Shown here in pieces: positions 12,981 to 28,399 of a stretch of 64,000 nucleotides of DNA (the stretch's first letter is position 1; the number at the start of each line of letters is the position of its first letter). The DNA is from Lotus japonicus (taxonomy: Eukaryota > Streptophyta > Magnoliopsida > Fabales > Fabaceae). The position numbers were made by a program, and so were the translations under genes. The notes under the pieces were generated by a model. The model made no database searches. It was not told where the DNA came from and saw nothing but the letters and a program-made list of their open reading frames with translations. Location: positions 67,230,722 through 67,294,721 of the forward strand of contig NC_080045.1 of the NCBI RefSeq assembly GCF_012489685.1, read 5' to 3'.

Positions 12981-15412
12981 ATGGCAGCCCCATCATCATC
13001 TTCTTCGTCATCTTCTTCCTCTTCTTCTGCTTCATACATTCATATGGTAAACCACATAATTTTTTATTTCTTTTGTGTGTGGTGACATATATTGATCATC
13101 ATATATATACTCATATTTATGATGGAGTATTATTTTGCACACACTAGTATAATTAATAATTAACTTTTACACAATATTATGTAGGTGCAGCACTTGATTG
13201 AAAAGTGTTTGATCTTTAACATGAGCAAGGAAGAATGCATGGAAGCCCTCTCTAAACACGCAAAGATCAATCCTATTATAACATCTACTGGTATGATCAA
13301 TATTTTCTCTCTATAAATTAAGAGCTAGCTATATGCATAAATAACATGCACACATGTGAGATCACATATATAATATTGCTTGGTGTGAAAATCAAGGAGA
13401 TGTGAGATGATCATCGAGAAAATTGAATAACAATAGCCAGTTATATATGATGGGGCTAGAATTTGAAGCTTAGCCCTCAATTTTAATCATCATCAATAAT
13501 TTGATCATGGGAATTTATATTTTGGGAGTTTACCACCCAAGCTTCTATACTAATGGCTCACTTTGAAAACTTACACGAAAGAACAATATTAGAAATTATT
13601 AAGTTAAATTATGATTTGTTTTAGTTACAGTTATCTGGTGGTACCCCCACACCATAGGTTAAAAACCTCATAAGTCTTTTGACCGAACCAATATAACAGT
13701 TTAGGATTTTAAGAGAAATTTTAAAAAGTCGTCTACCCTATATACAACAAAACATTAGGTTCACATATCAATTACACTTAAGGGCCCGTTTGGTGACCAG
13801 GACAGGATAGGATAAGACAGGATAATAATCATATCCTGTTGTTATCTGTTGTTTGTTGCGCCAGCAGGATATGATAACACTATCCTGTCTCCTATCATAT
13901 CCTGTCAGTCATGTGTAAAAGTTATCCTGAGGGGGAGCTAGGATAGAGCAGGATAGGATACCAGTTATATATTTTCTTTCAGTATCCTAACTCCAAATTA
14001 ATTTATTTTATTATTATATAATTTATAACTTATAATAATATTAATTAATAAATATAAAAATATTAATTTAACTAAAATAAAAAATAAATAAAATTATTAT
14101 TCATAAATAGTAAAATAGACTACTCACTTACAAATATTGATTTATTAATAATAATAGACTAATTTAATATTTTCATCTCCTATTATTTAAAAATTATTTA
14201 TCTACTTAAATAAAAATTTAAATATAAAGTTTTTTTAAAATAATAATATTTTTAATTTAGTTAATTTTTATTGTTTATCACGTGTCACAACTAAGTGAAA
14301 AACATTGATTATAAATATTGATTTTTTTAATAGTAAAAGATTAATTTTTTATTTTCATCTCCTATTATTTAAAACTACTTATCTACTTATATAATAATTT
14401 ATAATTCAAATATAAAGTACTTTTGAAATAATAATATTCTTAATTAAGTTAACTTTTATTGTTAATTATCACGTCTCACAACTAAGTGAAAACCAATCGG
14501 TTAACTGCATAATTTTATTTGAAATATAGGGTATCTTCAAAACAATAAAATAGGCTAATTATTAAAATTTAAATTAATTTAATTTATAATAAAATATACT
14601 CATTCATGAAAATGTAAAGAAATTAAATTTAATAAAATGATCAATTTTAAATGTATTTTTTATTCAAATATAAATCTGATACATTTTTCCTTATCATATC
14701 CTGTCCTTATCATGTGCACCTCAAACACAGGATATGATAAGAGTCTATCCTGCTCTTATCCTATCCTGTTGATATCATGTTCACATATCATATCCTATCA
14801 TATCCTATCCTGACCACCAAACGGGCCCTAAATCTAGATGAGATATGAAAAGAATATAAATAAATGTGTGATATAATAGATTATGTGATAATAAATGTAT
14901 AGTGAAATATGAAGAAAATATGTCTAAAAATGAGATACAAGAAAAAATGAGGTGTGTGTAAGGTAAAACATATTCTCACATCTATTTCTTAATTATATAT
15001 TATGGTGTATCCATCCCCAATAGAATTTACCAATATTTATCCATTACATGATGATATCCCTTATACATAGAGTAGTGATCACACCCATGCACTTATTTTT
15101 GTTACGGTTTTAGACTAACACAAACAATGGTAAAATAAGACCACAACCGTGGGTGTATGGGTTAGTCGATCATATAATATCTTTCAATTCTATATATCTT
15201 ATTCGATGATACATATGTCGTTACGTGCATCAATAATAAATGCAGTGTGGAATGAGTTAGAGAAGGAGAACAAGGAATTTTTTGAGCCTTACAACATGAA
15301 GTTTAAGAGTTCTAAAGACGACATAATGTCTGAGGAAGAGACAACTCAGATGATACAAAAGATGATTTCAGAGTCAGATTCATCCTCTAAAGATGATGTA
15401 CAAGACAACTAA
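12981..15412 (+). CDS. Plant-specific TIGR01589 domain protein
   Basis: Three exons, 12981-13046, 13185-13290 and 15246-15412, with consistent phase and GT-AG introns, give 112 residues. The N-terminus is MAAP followed by twelve serines. Residues ~19-75 match the short plant-specific domain TIGR01589 (A_thal_3526): YIHMVQHLIEKCLIFNMSKE, ECMEALSKHAKI, then VWNELEKENKEFF. The tail is acidic and serine-rich (ESDSSSKDD). Proteins of this family are small and have no established function. Intron 2 is 1,955 bp, over half of which is one inserted transposable element (13782-14828). The serine-repeat length may vary between accessions because it is encoded by TCN repeats. Confidence 0.85.
13782..14828. 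mobile_element. Tourist/Harbinger-like MITE in intron 2
   Basis: The 1,047-bp element starts GGGCCCGTTTGGTG and ends CACCAAACGGGCCC, giving terminal inverted repeats that extend imperfectly about 30 bp as GGATAGGATA-type motifs. It is flanked by TAA on both sides (13779-13781 and 14829-14831), the TWA target typical of PIF/Harbinger. Subterminal regions contain many copies of GGATAG/CTATCC and TATCCTG. The interior is very AT-rich with no transposase frame, so the element is non-autonomous. Confidence 0.88.
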
Positions 15413-16538
15413 CCAACCATTGAAAACGAACGAACGATCTTGCTAGCTATAGTTTGGATACTTTAGTCCCACACATTATGCAACCAGCCAAAAACACAAA
15501 GGAAAGGTTCACCGCATCCTACTACCTATCACTAGTTTCAAACTAGTGTGGATGCTTAATTGTTATCACTTATCATGTAAGTAACAAAATGCCACACTGT
15601 AATTTGATCTCATAGTGTGTGCGCATGTATAAGTATATACATATGTGTGTGTGGGAAGAAAACATCATGTTCTCATGTAATTATATAACATCATGTATGT
15701 TTAAATCAGTTCCTCTTTATGAAACTCATAAATTACTCACATATAAAATTTCTCCAAAATTTATTTTAACTGTAAAATCTATTGTAGAAGGGTTTTCAAA
15801 CATGTCCTACATGCAAATGAGATAACTTACATGCTAATTAAAACAAGTCTTTAAAACAAAATTAGGTGAAATTTTTTTAAAATTAATTTTTTAAAGCCAA
15901 TAGTTCAGTTTTTTTTTGATAAGCCAAGAAAATATATTAAGAGAAGTACAAGAGGTACTTCAACCCAATACAAGATAGGAGAAAGAGATAGAATAGGAGT
16001 AAAAACTAACCTCAACCAAGGACAAGAAGTAGTAACACAAAACCGTGTACTACTAATAAGCACCCACCCGATAGTTCAGTGAATGAGATAACTTACTTCT
16101 TATCATCATCATCATTATTGTATAGGGTGGTGGTGGTAGATGAGTCATCGTCATTTACGGGACCACAACCTCTGAGGGCTTTTAACATCATCAATATCTC
16201 TCACTTCTTTCTCTCTCTCTCTCGGTAAAGCTCAAATTGGGTGTGAATGGATCCTTTTTGTTATTATTTTTTTTATAGACAAATGTTAATTATTAGTAAA
16301 TTAGTATATTCACTAAAGTTTGAACCCTGACCATTCACCCTTCAATGACCTTCATATTAAACACTTGTATCACAAGTAAACACAAGAAGTCAAGAACAAA
16401 GGATACAATTATTATATAATATAGGTGAACAACACACTCCAACTGTTCAACATGGTAAGTAAACCAATCCTACTCATAACAGGGTTCAATCACTCTACAT
16501 GACATATCTGATCATTAACCTCATAATTTAGAGCTACT
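15413..16538. other. Intergenic region between convergent genes
   Basis: This lies between the 3' ends of the TIGR01589 gene (plus) and the dehydroascorbate reductase gene (minus). It contains a 161-bp retroposed LINE tail (15910-16070) and a CT-rich tract near 16198-16222. Otherwise no feature was recognised. Confidence 0.5.
15910..16070 (-). mobile_element. Short LINE 3'-tail insertion
   Basis: A 161-bp segment begins with poly(T) on the plus strand (a poly(A) tail on the minus strand). It is flanked by the identical 10-bp direct repeat ATAGTTCAGT (15900-15909 and 16071-16080). On the minus strand it ends TTAATATATTTTCTTGGCTTATC plus poly(A), like plant LINE 3' UTRs. This indicates target-primed reverse transcription with severe 5' truncation. 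A SINE is the alternative, but no pol III boxes were seen. Confidence 0.8.
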
Positions 16539-19952
<3,414 letters not shown>

Positions 19953-19990
19953 TCACTATCATCTTGTCTCTGTTCATTCTTCACACCATT

Positions 19991-20000
19991 ATTATATAGG
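19991..20000 (-). promoter_or_regulatory. TATA box of the DHAR gene
   Basis: The minus strand reads CCTATATAAT about 130 bp above the chosen ATG. A start site 25-35 bp downstream would fall near 19960-19970. The tandemly duplicated block begins just beyond it, at about 20009. Confidence 0.5.
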
Positions 20001-20008
20001 GAACAAGT

Positions 20009-22394
20009 TTCACAATCACAGGTATCTGAATTAAACAAATATAAAATTGTTTCATAAAAATTTCTAATAATTAATTTAATGATTTGTAGATATCAAAGTA
20101 TTAAGTATAGCGGGTTGGTCTAGTGGAACATACAGTTTTCTCTATCTTAAAACAGGATGTCATTCTCTCGTGCTAAATTTTCCTCGATCAATAAATTTTG
20201 ATGAATGAAGGATAGGGAAGTTAATTAATTGTTAACTAGTAAGAATAAAACCTTGCTATTGCTTTATTAAGTTAGACGGTGTAATTGTATATGATTTTCA
20301 CTTAAGTGTCATCATTACTTGTCTAATTGTCTTGCCTTTTATCAAATCTTTATATTCCCCTCTCGCGATAGTAAAATATTACATGGTACTCTCTTCATTC
20401 TAAAAAATAATTGTTTAGGCATTATTTCAATATTTTAAAATATTTGTTATTTTAGAAAGTTAATGTACTTTTTGATAATTTTTTCCACTCATACCTTAAC
20501 TTGATAAATTTTCTTTTATTTATTATTTTTATTAACTCCATTTTTTTCATTTAAATTCAAGTAGAATTTAATAGTAGCACGTAATACTAATGAAATTAAA
20601 TAAGGATACAATTATATTATCAAATAGTTGTCCCTTTGGGTCACAATCTTGAATAACAATTTCTGTCTCATCTTACCCTTTATACTATCAATAATGTACA
20701 TAAGCATGACACGTATTTTATGCATGCGCACTATAAGGTAAGGTCATTGATCTCGTGGTCCACATCATGTCAAGAACATTTAAAGGCTTACCTACTCTGT
20801 GAAAGTTGGAACTGAAACCGCTTTATGTGTCTGCAATCGTCCAAAATCCACCACACCACTCGTTTGTAAAAGGGAAGGCCCTGAGTGTGAGTGTGACTCG
20901 TTGTCGACTTTCTTTTGGTTGAAACAGTGAAACTTTAAATTGCATTTGCTTCAACATCACATAGACAAATTAAGCAACTGAAATTACAGAACTGATTGTA
21001 CATTAAGCAAATGAACAGTTATGTATATTGATATGACCATAATGTGAATGCATGTTACGATGAAGAATGTGAATTTTGATTTATCAAGAAAGAAAAAAGA
21101 AAAGGAAAGTGAAATATGGGCTATTGTAGCTTTTCCTCCTGTAACTAGAAAAAAAAAATATGGGCTACTGTAGCTTGGTGTTCATAAAGGCCAAATGAGT
21201 GTATTGGGCTTGAAGGAGTAAGAATACAATGAACCTAATTGGATACGGATTTTTTTTAGCTATTGAATCTTATATACTAAAACATGCATTAATATTATGA
21301 ATTTAATTGAATTTAATGCTAATGGACAGAATTGGGGTTGACCAAAAATGCTAATGGACCGTTAATTTAATGGTAATGCAACGTTAGTGTAAACATTTTT
21401 TATATATTGAAATTCAATAATGGGTCGCCAAATAATAAATTATATTTTTAATTTAATTAAATTAAAAATAGCATAAATATTTTTGAATACGTGACATTTA
21501 GTTATTGGACGTCTGTGTTTTACACAGAGGATGCACAATTATTAAACTCTAATATTATTTCCATGAAATCTAATTTAGACGAAAATCGCTTGTAGTGGAG
21601 CGACGGGTTCCAAACATTTTTCATGCAAACGCGTGATGTATCGAGGATGGAAGAGACATTGGAACTATACAGACTTTTATAAGTGTAAACTTAATTTATA
21701 AAATATTTGAACTTCCTTCTCCAAATTCACTTTCTCTCATTCTTTTTTTCTCTTTCTCCCTTCGAAACTCTCTGGATCAAAATTAAATCAGGTAATTTCT
21801 CAAATAATATCGTCTCAGTTCAAACATTATTGTAGAAGGAGACTATTTTCAAACTCAACGTATTATAAAGGAACTAAAACCTTATTTAACCCTATTTTAT
21901 TATCAAAGGGCAGTGTACATACATTTTTTTTACCTAAAGCAAAAATGTTCAAGTGAATTTCTTTTAACAAAAAAATCTTAAAGAAACTTAATACATCTAT
22001 TAAACCAAATAAGTTAATTAAAAAATTTACTTTCCTTCTTCTTTATTTTCATTTCCTCATACTTTTCTTTCCTCTCATTTCTTCCCAAACCAAACATAGC
22101 CAGCCTAGAGTACTAAATCAAACTTTTATATTCTTCCACTTTTTCTTCCTCAATCTCTCAAACCAAACAACTTAAAAAATTATCTCTCTTTCCACTCTCT
22201 TTCTTTCCTTTCTCTTGCTTCCTCTCACTCTCTTTCCTCTTATTTTTCCTTCTACAACCAAACACAACCTAAATCACTAAAATCAAACACACTCACAATG
22301 TGAGTGTCAGTAGAGTAGAGTAGATTTAAATTTCAACTTATGTTTTAAATATGTAAGTAGTTTGAATTAACATTCCAACGGTAGTAAATTCATT
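20009..22394. repeat. Tandem segmental duplication, copy A
   Basis: A gene-free 2.4-kb block repeated, with insertions, as copy B from 22395. Shared landmarks: TTCACAATCACAGGTATCTG at both starts, GCGGGTTGGTCTAGTGGA (20108 and 22575), GACACG...GCGCACTATAAGG (20705 and 26225), the long stretch 20750-21690 against 26270-27180, and the CT-rich stretch 22020-22260 against 27980-28230. The end (AAATTCATTTTC at 22385-22395) is where the F-box gene begins to diverge in the other copies, so copy A lacks any F-box coding sequence. Confidence 0.85.
20105..20190 (+). repeat. Internally deleted SINE-like copy (copy A)
   Basis: This keeps the A-box-like TGGTCTAGTGG of the element at 22570-22720 but lacks the B-box segment: the sequence jumps from GTGGAACATA to CAGTTTTCTCTATCTT. 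It is the paralogue of the fuller copy in block B. Confidence 0.45.
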
Positions 22395-22569
22395 TTCACA
22401 ATCACAGGTATCTGAATTATAATAATTTTTTTTTGAAATAGAATTATAATAATTAAACAAATATAAAATTGTTTGATAAAAATTTCTAATAATTAATTTA
22501 ATGAGTGAACAACAAACTTATTCAATAATATTTTCACAAATAATAACCTTTCTTTAAATTACTTGTATT

Positions 22570-22720
22570 AACTATAGCGGGTTGGTCTAGTGGAGCATAT
22601 AGAGTCTTCTATCTATAAGTCGCTAGTTCAAACCTTCTTTGAACCCGACAGTTTTCTCTATCTTAAACAGGACGTCATTCCCTTACCCTAAATTTTCCCA
22701 ATCAATAAATTGTTTGGCTG
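22570..22720 (+). repeat. tRNA-derived SINE-like element
   Basis: The sequence GCGGGTTGGTCTAGTGGAGC contains an A-box match (TGGTCTAGTGG). About 35-40 bp on, CTAGTTCAAACCTTC resembles a B box. This spacing is typical of a pol III promoter in tRNA-derived SINEs. The block-A counterpart lacks the B-box part. The 3' limit is uncertain. Confidence 0.5.
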
Positions 22721-22739
22721 GACCACTTGAGAGTGGAGG

Positions 22740-23040
22740 TAGACCAAGGCCTCGTTTGGAAGTTCACTTATTTGAACTTATCTGATAGCATAAGCGCTTA
22801 TGTCATTGTTTGACATAACTTATGCAAACAACTTATGATCTACCATAACCTGTTTTGAGCTTATTTTCATAAGTTACTCATATAGCTTATGAAAAAAAAT
22901 TATGTTTGTATATAGTTTATTTTCAATTTATTTCAATAATTTTTTTAAAATAGTTTATGAATAAGAACTTAGGTCATATGAATAAGCATTTATGACCATA
23001 ATCGCTTAATTAAGTTATTTTCTCAAACATGACCCAACAC
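22740..23040. mobile_element. MITE-like insert in block B
   Basis: A segment missing from copy A begins GGCCTCGTTTGGAAGTTCAC and ends with CTCAAACATGACC, weakly inverted ends. It is rich in GCATAAGC/GCTTAT and CATAAG/CTTATG words in both orientations, as in a foldback-type legume MITE. Exact ends and target duplication were not resolved. Confidence 0.45.
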
Positions 23041-23361
23041 TATCATGTGGCTTCTTTGCATCTTCAATACTACTTGCTACATATCATAGAAATTTTGGTG
23101 AATGAAGGATGGGGAAGTTAATTTATTGTTAACTAGTAAGAACAAAACCTTGCTATAAGTTACGTTAGAGGGCGTAAGTGTATATGATCTTCACTTAAGT
23201 GTCATCATTACTTGTCTTGCCTTTTATCAAATCTTTATTATCCCCTCTCAGCCCTCAATCTATATATATATTGAAAATAATGTTTCCTTCTAGAAGCCTA
23301 TGCCACATGGCACCCCCAAATTCTTCCAATTTCCCTCCAAGAAAAAAAAAGACATCCCACT

Positions 23362-23664
23362 TTTTTGTGCATACCTCCTCGAAAACAAGGTAAAGACTTT
23401 CATTTTCCTCCATTTCCTATTCAACTTATACTTCTTCCTCCCATCTTTGGAATTTCTTATGAAAAAAACCCATCATGTTTTTCTCTCCGTTCGTCTGCTC
23501 CATGGTAAGTATTTTCAACTTTCTTCCATATTTTTCATACTCCTCTCTTTTCTCCCTTTCATTTTTCTGTTTCTCAATTCTTTATTCAATTTCATGTTAA
23601 GCAACTTTCACCTTCAATTTTTCTTTCATTTGAAACAATTATAGAGAAAAATAATTTATCAATC
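23362..23664 (+). repeat. Internal direct repeat of Helitron, unit 1
   Basis: About 300 bp starting TTTTGTGCATACCTCCTCG and ending AATAATTTATCAATC, repeated with few changes at 23942-24244. Each unit has an open frame of 65 codons or more, but base composition is T/C-rich and no protein family is recognisable. Confidence 0.8.
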
Positions 23665-23941
23665 ATGTGCTAGGTAATGCTTTAATTTTATCTTAATGCA
23701 AAAATAATTAATTTTGCTATACGTGTGCATTGGTTAGAGAATTCATTTGCTCTTTTGAGACATTTCTCACATTATTTATTTAATCTATAACATTTTGATA
23801 TAATTTAATTAATGAATCCTTAGAACATTTAATACAAATAATTTTGTTGATATGTTTAATTTCTGATTAATTTTTCATTGACCAATAATGAGTATTTTAT
23901 TTTAGGAAAAAATTAAACATTAATAAAAATATTTCAGCATC

Positions 23942-24244
23942 CTTTTGTGCATACCTCCTCGAAAACAAGGCAAGGACTTTCATTTTCCTCCATTTCCTAT
24001 TCATCTTATACTTCTTCCTCCCATCTTTGAAATTTCTTATGAAAAAAACCCATCCTGTTTTTTTCTCCGTTCGTCTACTCCATGGTAAGTATTTTCAACT
24101 TTCTTCCATATTTTTCATACTCCTCTATTTCCTCCCTTTCATTTTTCTGTTTCTCAATTCTTTATTCAATTTCATGATAAGGAACTTTCACCTTCAAATT
24201 TTCTTTCATTTGAAACAACTATAGAGAAAAATAATTTATCAATC
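23942..24244 (+). repeat. Internal direct repeat of Helitron, unit 2
   Basis: The second copy of 23362-23664, about 580 bp downstream, differing at scattered positions. The intervening 277 bp are unique and AT-rich. Confidence 0.8.
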
Positions 24245-24805
24245 GTTTCGGTTTTATAATTTAATTACCCAAATTTTTTTTTCAAATCCGATCCAATTTT
24301 TATCGGTTTGGATTGGATTGGATTTCAGTTTTTCAAAGAAAGTAAAAATCTTGAAATACATAACAAAATAGAAAATAAAATCATAAAACAAGAAGCACTG
24401 TAAAAGTTACAGAGACAAGATATCATGCTTAACACTAACATCAATACTGTAAGAAATGAATTATGTACGCACTGATATGTTTCACTTTCGCTGAATGAAA
24501 AGAAGACATATGTCTCCTAACTTGGAAAATGTTAAACACATTACTGTAAAGGTTTGGGTATACATGGAATAAAATATTATAAGTATGGTTAAATGGGTAA
24601 TTATGTATGTCAAAATTTAAATAAATAAATACTTTCGGTTTGGTTTGGATCGGTACGATTTAGAACATGGGAACTGAAAACCAATCCGATCCATTAGCGT
24701 AAATATTGGTTTTTGCTATTTTCGGTTTTTCAGTTTTTGGTTTTTTTGGATCGATTTGAGCGGTTTTAATTGGTTTGGTTCAGTTATGAACACCCCTATT
24801 TCATG
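24245..24805. repeat. Possible nested MITE inside the Helitron
   Basis: The segment starts with TTTCGGTTTTATAATTT and is dense in CGGTTTGG/CCAATCC words in both orientations. It closes near GGTTCAGTTATGAACACCCC, a style seen in plant hAT-like MITEs. No target duplication was identified. Confidence 0.3.
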
Positions 24806-27576
24806 ATCCTATTATTTACTTATTCATCCATTTTTTATTCACCATCATATATTGTTTCACCCCTTTTTTAAATCATGAAGGGGAAAGACGAACATCCTTC
24901 AATTTATCTGCTTGGATTGATAAAATGAATTTTTCCTCCATCGTCCCTGGTAGGCGGTGGTTACCAAAGGTATGATCAAAGAGCCAAGGACAAAAAAGAG
25001 GAACGAGTTCAAACTTAAAAGTAATAGTCACATGAGAGTTTATTCAAAAATAAGAGAAGCCTCTGGATCTAAATAATTTTCGTAAATTATCTATTATTTT
25101 GGTTTATTTAATCTGGCGATTTTCTCCTATGATTTGATTTGAGTTTTATTAGAAGTGGGGTTTCATTTTGTTGTTACATGTTTTTTTTTTGTCCTTTAGC
25201 CACCAGTCACCACGGGGGAAAAAAGCCCCACGTGACTAATCTGGCTCGGGATACGGTAGTAATGTCCCTGACCACAAATGTATTATATTTTCCCTTAGAG
25301 GGGATCGAACCCGGACCAGAAGCCTAGGCGAAATCCCTTAAGGAAATGCACATTCACCAAACATTTTGAATCAAAATATATATATTATTATTAGTGTTAT
25401 TGCTGTTATAAATAGAAACATTGATATGAAAAATAATCAATCAAATATTAATAATTAAACATGTATAAAAAAATTAAAATACTGATTTAATGCATATATA
25501 AAAATTTGAGTGAATTTAAGTCTTATAATTTAAAATATTTAATTTTTTTCATATTAAAAATTTATAAGTAAAAAGTTGTGGTAGATTAATACATAATTTT
25601 CACTATTAAGAACATATAGTTGAAACAATTGTTAAAATATATTTACTAAAAAGATACAAAACATAATATTACATGAAATTTAAATTGTAAATAACAAAAG
25701 TCACCCGTGCAGGGCACGAGTAATCCCGCTAGTAGTAAGATATTACTTGGTATTTACTTCGTTTCAGAAATAATGTTGTCTAGGCACCTTTTCAATATTC
25801 TAAAATGTTTGTTATTTTAGAAAATTAATGTATTTTTTGCTATTTTTTTCACATATACCCTCACTTAATAAAATTTATCTCATTTATCACTTTTCATATT
25901 AATTAACTACAACTTTTATCTATTAACTACACTCTTCTTTATTGAAATAGTAATTTAATAGTTAGGCATGATACTACTAATAAACTTAAATAATGATACA
26001 ATAATATTATCAATAATTTTCATTTTATCATTTGTGACACAACCATAAAAAACAATTTTGTTCTCATGTTAGTATGTTACCCTTTATACTATCAATTAAT
26101 TAGCATGACACGTTTTTTATGCATAAGCACTATAAGCTAAGGACGTTTATCAAAACTTTGACATTCCCTCTCTCAATATGTCAATAGTAAGATATTACTA
26201 CATGGTATACATGGTCTATAAGCATGACACGTTTTTTATGCAAGCGCACTATAAGGTAAGGTCATTGATCTCCTGGTCCACATAATTTCAAAAACATTAA
26301 AAGGCTTACCTACTCTGTGAAAGTTGGAATCGAAACCGCTTTATGTGTCTGCAATTGTACAGCTCAATAACCCACCCTTTTGTAAAAGGGAAGGCACTGA
26401 GTGTGAGTGTCACTCCATTGTCTTTCTTTTGGTTGAACCAATGAAACTTGAATAGTTGAATTGCATTTGCTTTAACACCACATAGACAAATTAAGCAACT
26501 GAAATTACAGAAGTGTTTGTACATTAAGCAAATGAAGAGTTATATATAATACCGACTGATATGCGCCTATAACGTGAATGCATGTTACGATAAAGATGCG
26601 AATTTTGATTTATCAAGAAAGAAAGAAAAAAGGAATGTGAAATATCAAATATGGGCTATTGTGGCTTTTCCTCATGTAACTAGGAAAAAAAAAAAATAGG
26701 GCTACTGTAGCTTAGTGTTCATAAAGGCCCAATGAGCGTATTGGGCTTGAAGGGGTAAGAATACAATGAACCTAATTGGATACGGATTTTCTTTTAGCTA
26801 TTGAATCTTAGTATATACTAAAACATGCATTAATATTATGAATTTAATGCTAATGGACCGTCAATGTAACGCAATATTAGTGTAAATATGTTTTACATAA
26901 ACATTCAATAATGGGTCGCCAAACAAGAATTATATTTTTAATTTAATTAATATAAAAATGAACATAAACACTTTTGAACACATGACATTTAATTATTGGG
27001 CGTCCGTGTTTTACACAGATAGTGCACAATTATTAAACTTTAGTATTATTGTCATGATATCTAATGCGAGCGAAAATCGCTTGTAGGAGAGCGACGGGTT
27101 CCTAACATTTTTCGTTAATGCAAACGCGTGATGTTTCGAGGATTGAAGAGACATTGGAACTATACAAACTTTTTAAAAGTGTAAACTTAGTTTATAAAAC
27201 ATTTGAACTTCCTTCTCCAAATTCACTTTCTTTCATTCTATTTTCCTCCTTCCCCTTCAAAGCCCTCTTTGTTTTTTTGTTTTTTTATTTATTCTTTCTT
27301 TGAGCTAATTTCTCATTTGTCACTAGACCACCACCTTTGACAAGGACTAAAACTACGTAATTTCTCAAACAATATGGACTCGGTTCAAACATTACTGTAG
27401 AAATATACTATTTTCAAACTCAACGTATTACACGGGAACCAAAACCTTATTTAACCCTATTTTATTATTAAAGGGCAGTATAATATATTCTTTACCTAAA
27501 GCGAAAATGTTCAAGTGAAAAATCTTAAAGAAACTTAATAGTTAATACATCTATTAAACCAAACAAGTTAAAAAAA

Positions 27577-27941
27577 GGGTGCTTGCTGTGGTACCTTAAT
27601 CCAGATCAAGGCGTGATACCTAAAATGATATAAAGCAATATAAAACATACAATTCAAACTTAGAGGAAGAGGATGGAGGAAGATTTGAAGGTTTAATATG
27701 GGTGGAGCATGAAGAAAGAAGATCCTGACATGAAAGGAATTTAGATGATCTCTCAGAATTGCAAGTTGAACTAAAAACCGTAATTTTCATACTGTGCATT
27801 ATATAACATAAACAAACTTAAAAAGTCTATGTTCTTAATTTATTAAGTCGATTATTAAACTTTTTAAAATTGCAATAATAAATCCTTTCGCCTTTTTTCA
27901 ACAAAATTATAACCTAAAATATCACATGGGGTACCACACCC
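27577..27941. mobile_element. Small insert with inverted GGTACC ends
   Basis: Compared with copies A and C, about 365-400 bp are extra here. The insert carries TGTGGTACC near its left end (27587-27595) and the inverse GGTACCACA near its right end (27930-27938). It has no coding content. Boundaries are approximate because poly(A) runs flank both sides. Confidence 0.4.
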
Positions 27942-28399
27942 AAAAAAATTTATGGATACCATAAAATTCACAACAACAAAAAAATTCACTTTCCTTCTTA
28001 TTTCCTTTCATTTCCTCCTACTTTTCTTTCCTCTCCTTTCTTGCCAAACCAAACATAGCCAGCCTAAAGTACTAAATCAAACTTTTATTTTCTTCCACTT
28101 TTTCTTTCTCAATCTCTCAAACCAAATAACTTAAAAAATTATCTCTCTTTCCACTCTCTTTCTTTCCTTTCTCTTACTTCCTCTCACTATCTTTCCTCTT
28201 ATTTTTTCTTTTACAACCAAACACAACCTAAATCACTAAATCAAACAGTGTGAGTGTCAGTAAAGTAGAGTAAAGTAGATTTAAGTTAGTTTGAATTAAC
28301 ATTCCAACGGTAAATTCATTTTCATTTCCTTTTATTGTTTTCACTTTTGAGTTCCTTGATTGTCTCTGTGGAGCCCACCGCCGCCTATTTTGCCACAAA

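Larger units (their letters stand above)
23259..25733 (+). mobile_element. Non-autonomous Helitron
   Basis: The 5' end is TCTATATATATATTGAAAA directly after an A. The 3' end is CTAGT (25729-25733), preceded eight bases earlier by a hairpin, ACCCGTGC/GCACGAGT around a 3-base loop (25703-25721). These are the classical plant Helitron termini (TC...hairpin...CTRRT, inserted at A/T, no target duplication). An uninterrupted sister site, CAATAGTAAGATATTAC near 26194, matches the two flanks joined together. Size is about 2,475 bp. No Rep/helicase frame is present, so it is non-autonomous. Its interior contains a 300-bp direct repeat. Confidence 0.85.
22395..28330. repeat. Tandem segmental duplication, copy B
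   Basis: The second copy of the 20009-22394 block, enlarged to about 5.9 kb. Segments absent from copy A include a MITE-like insert (about 22740-23040), a Helitron (23259-25733), a partial re-duplication around 25734-26230, and an insert with inverted GGTACC ends (about 27577-27941). Unlike copy A it runs on into the 5' flank of the F-box pseudogene at 28400. It begins with sequence that lies upstream of the DHAR gene, but no DHAR exon is present. Confidence 0.85.
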
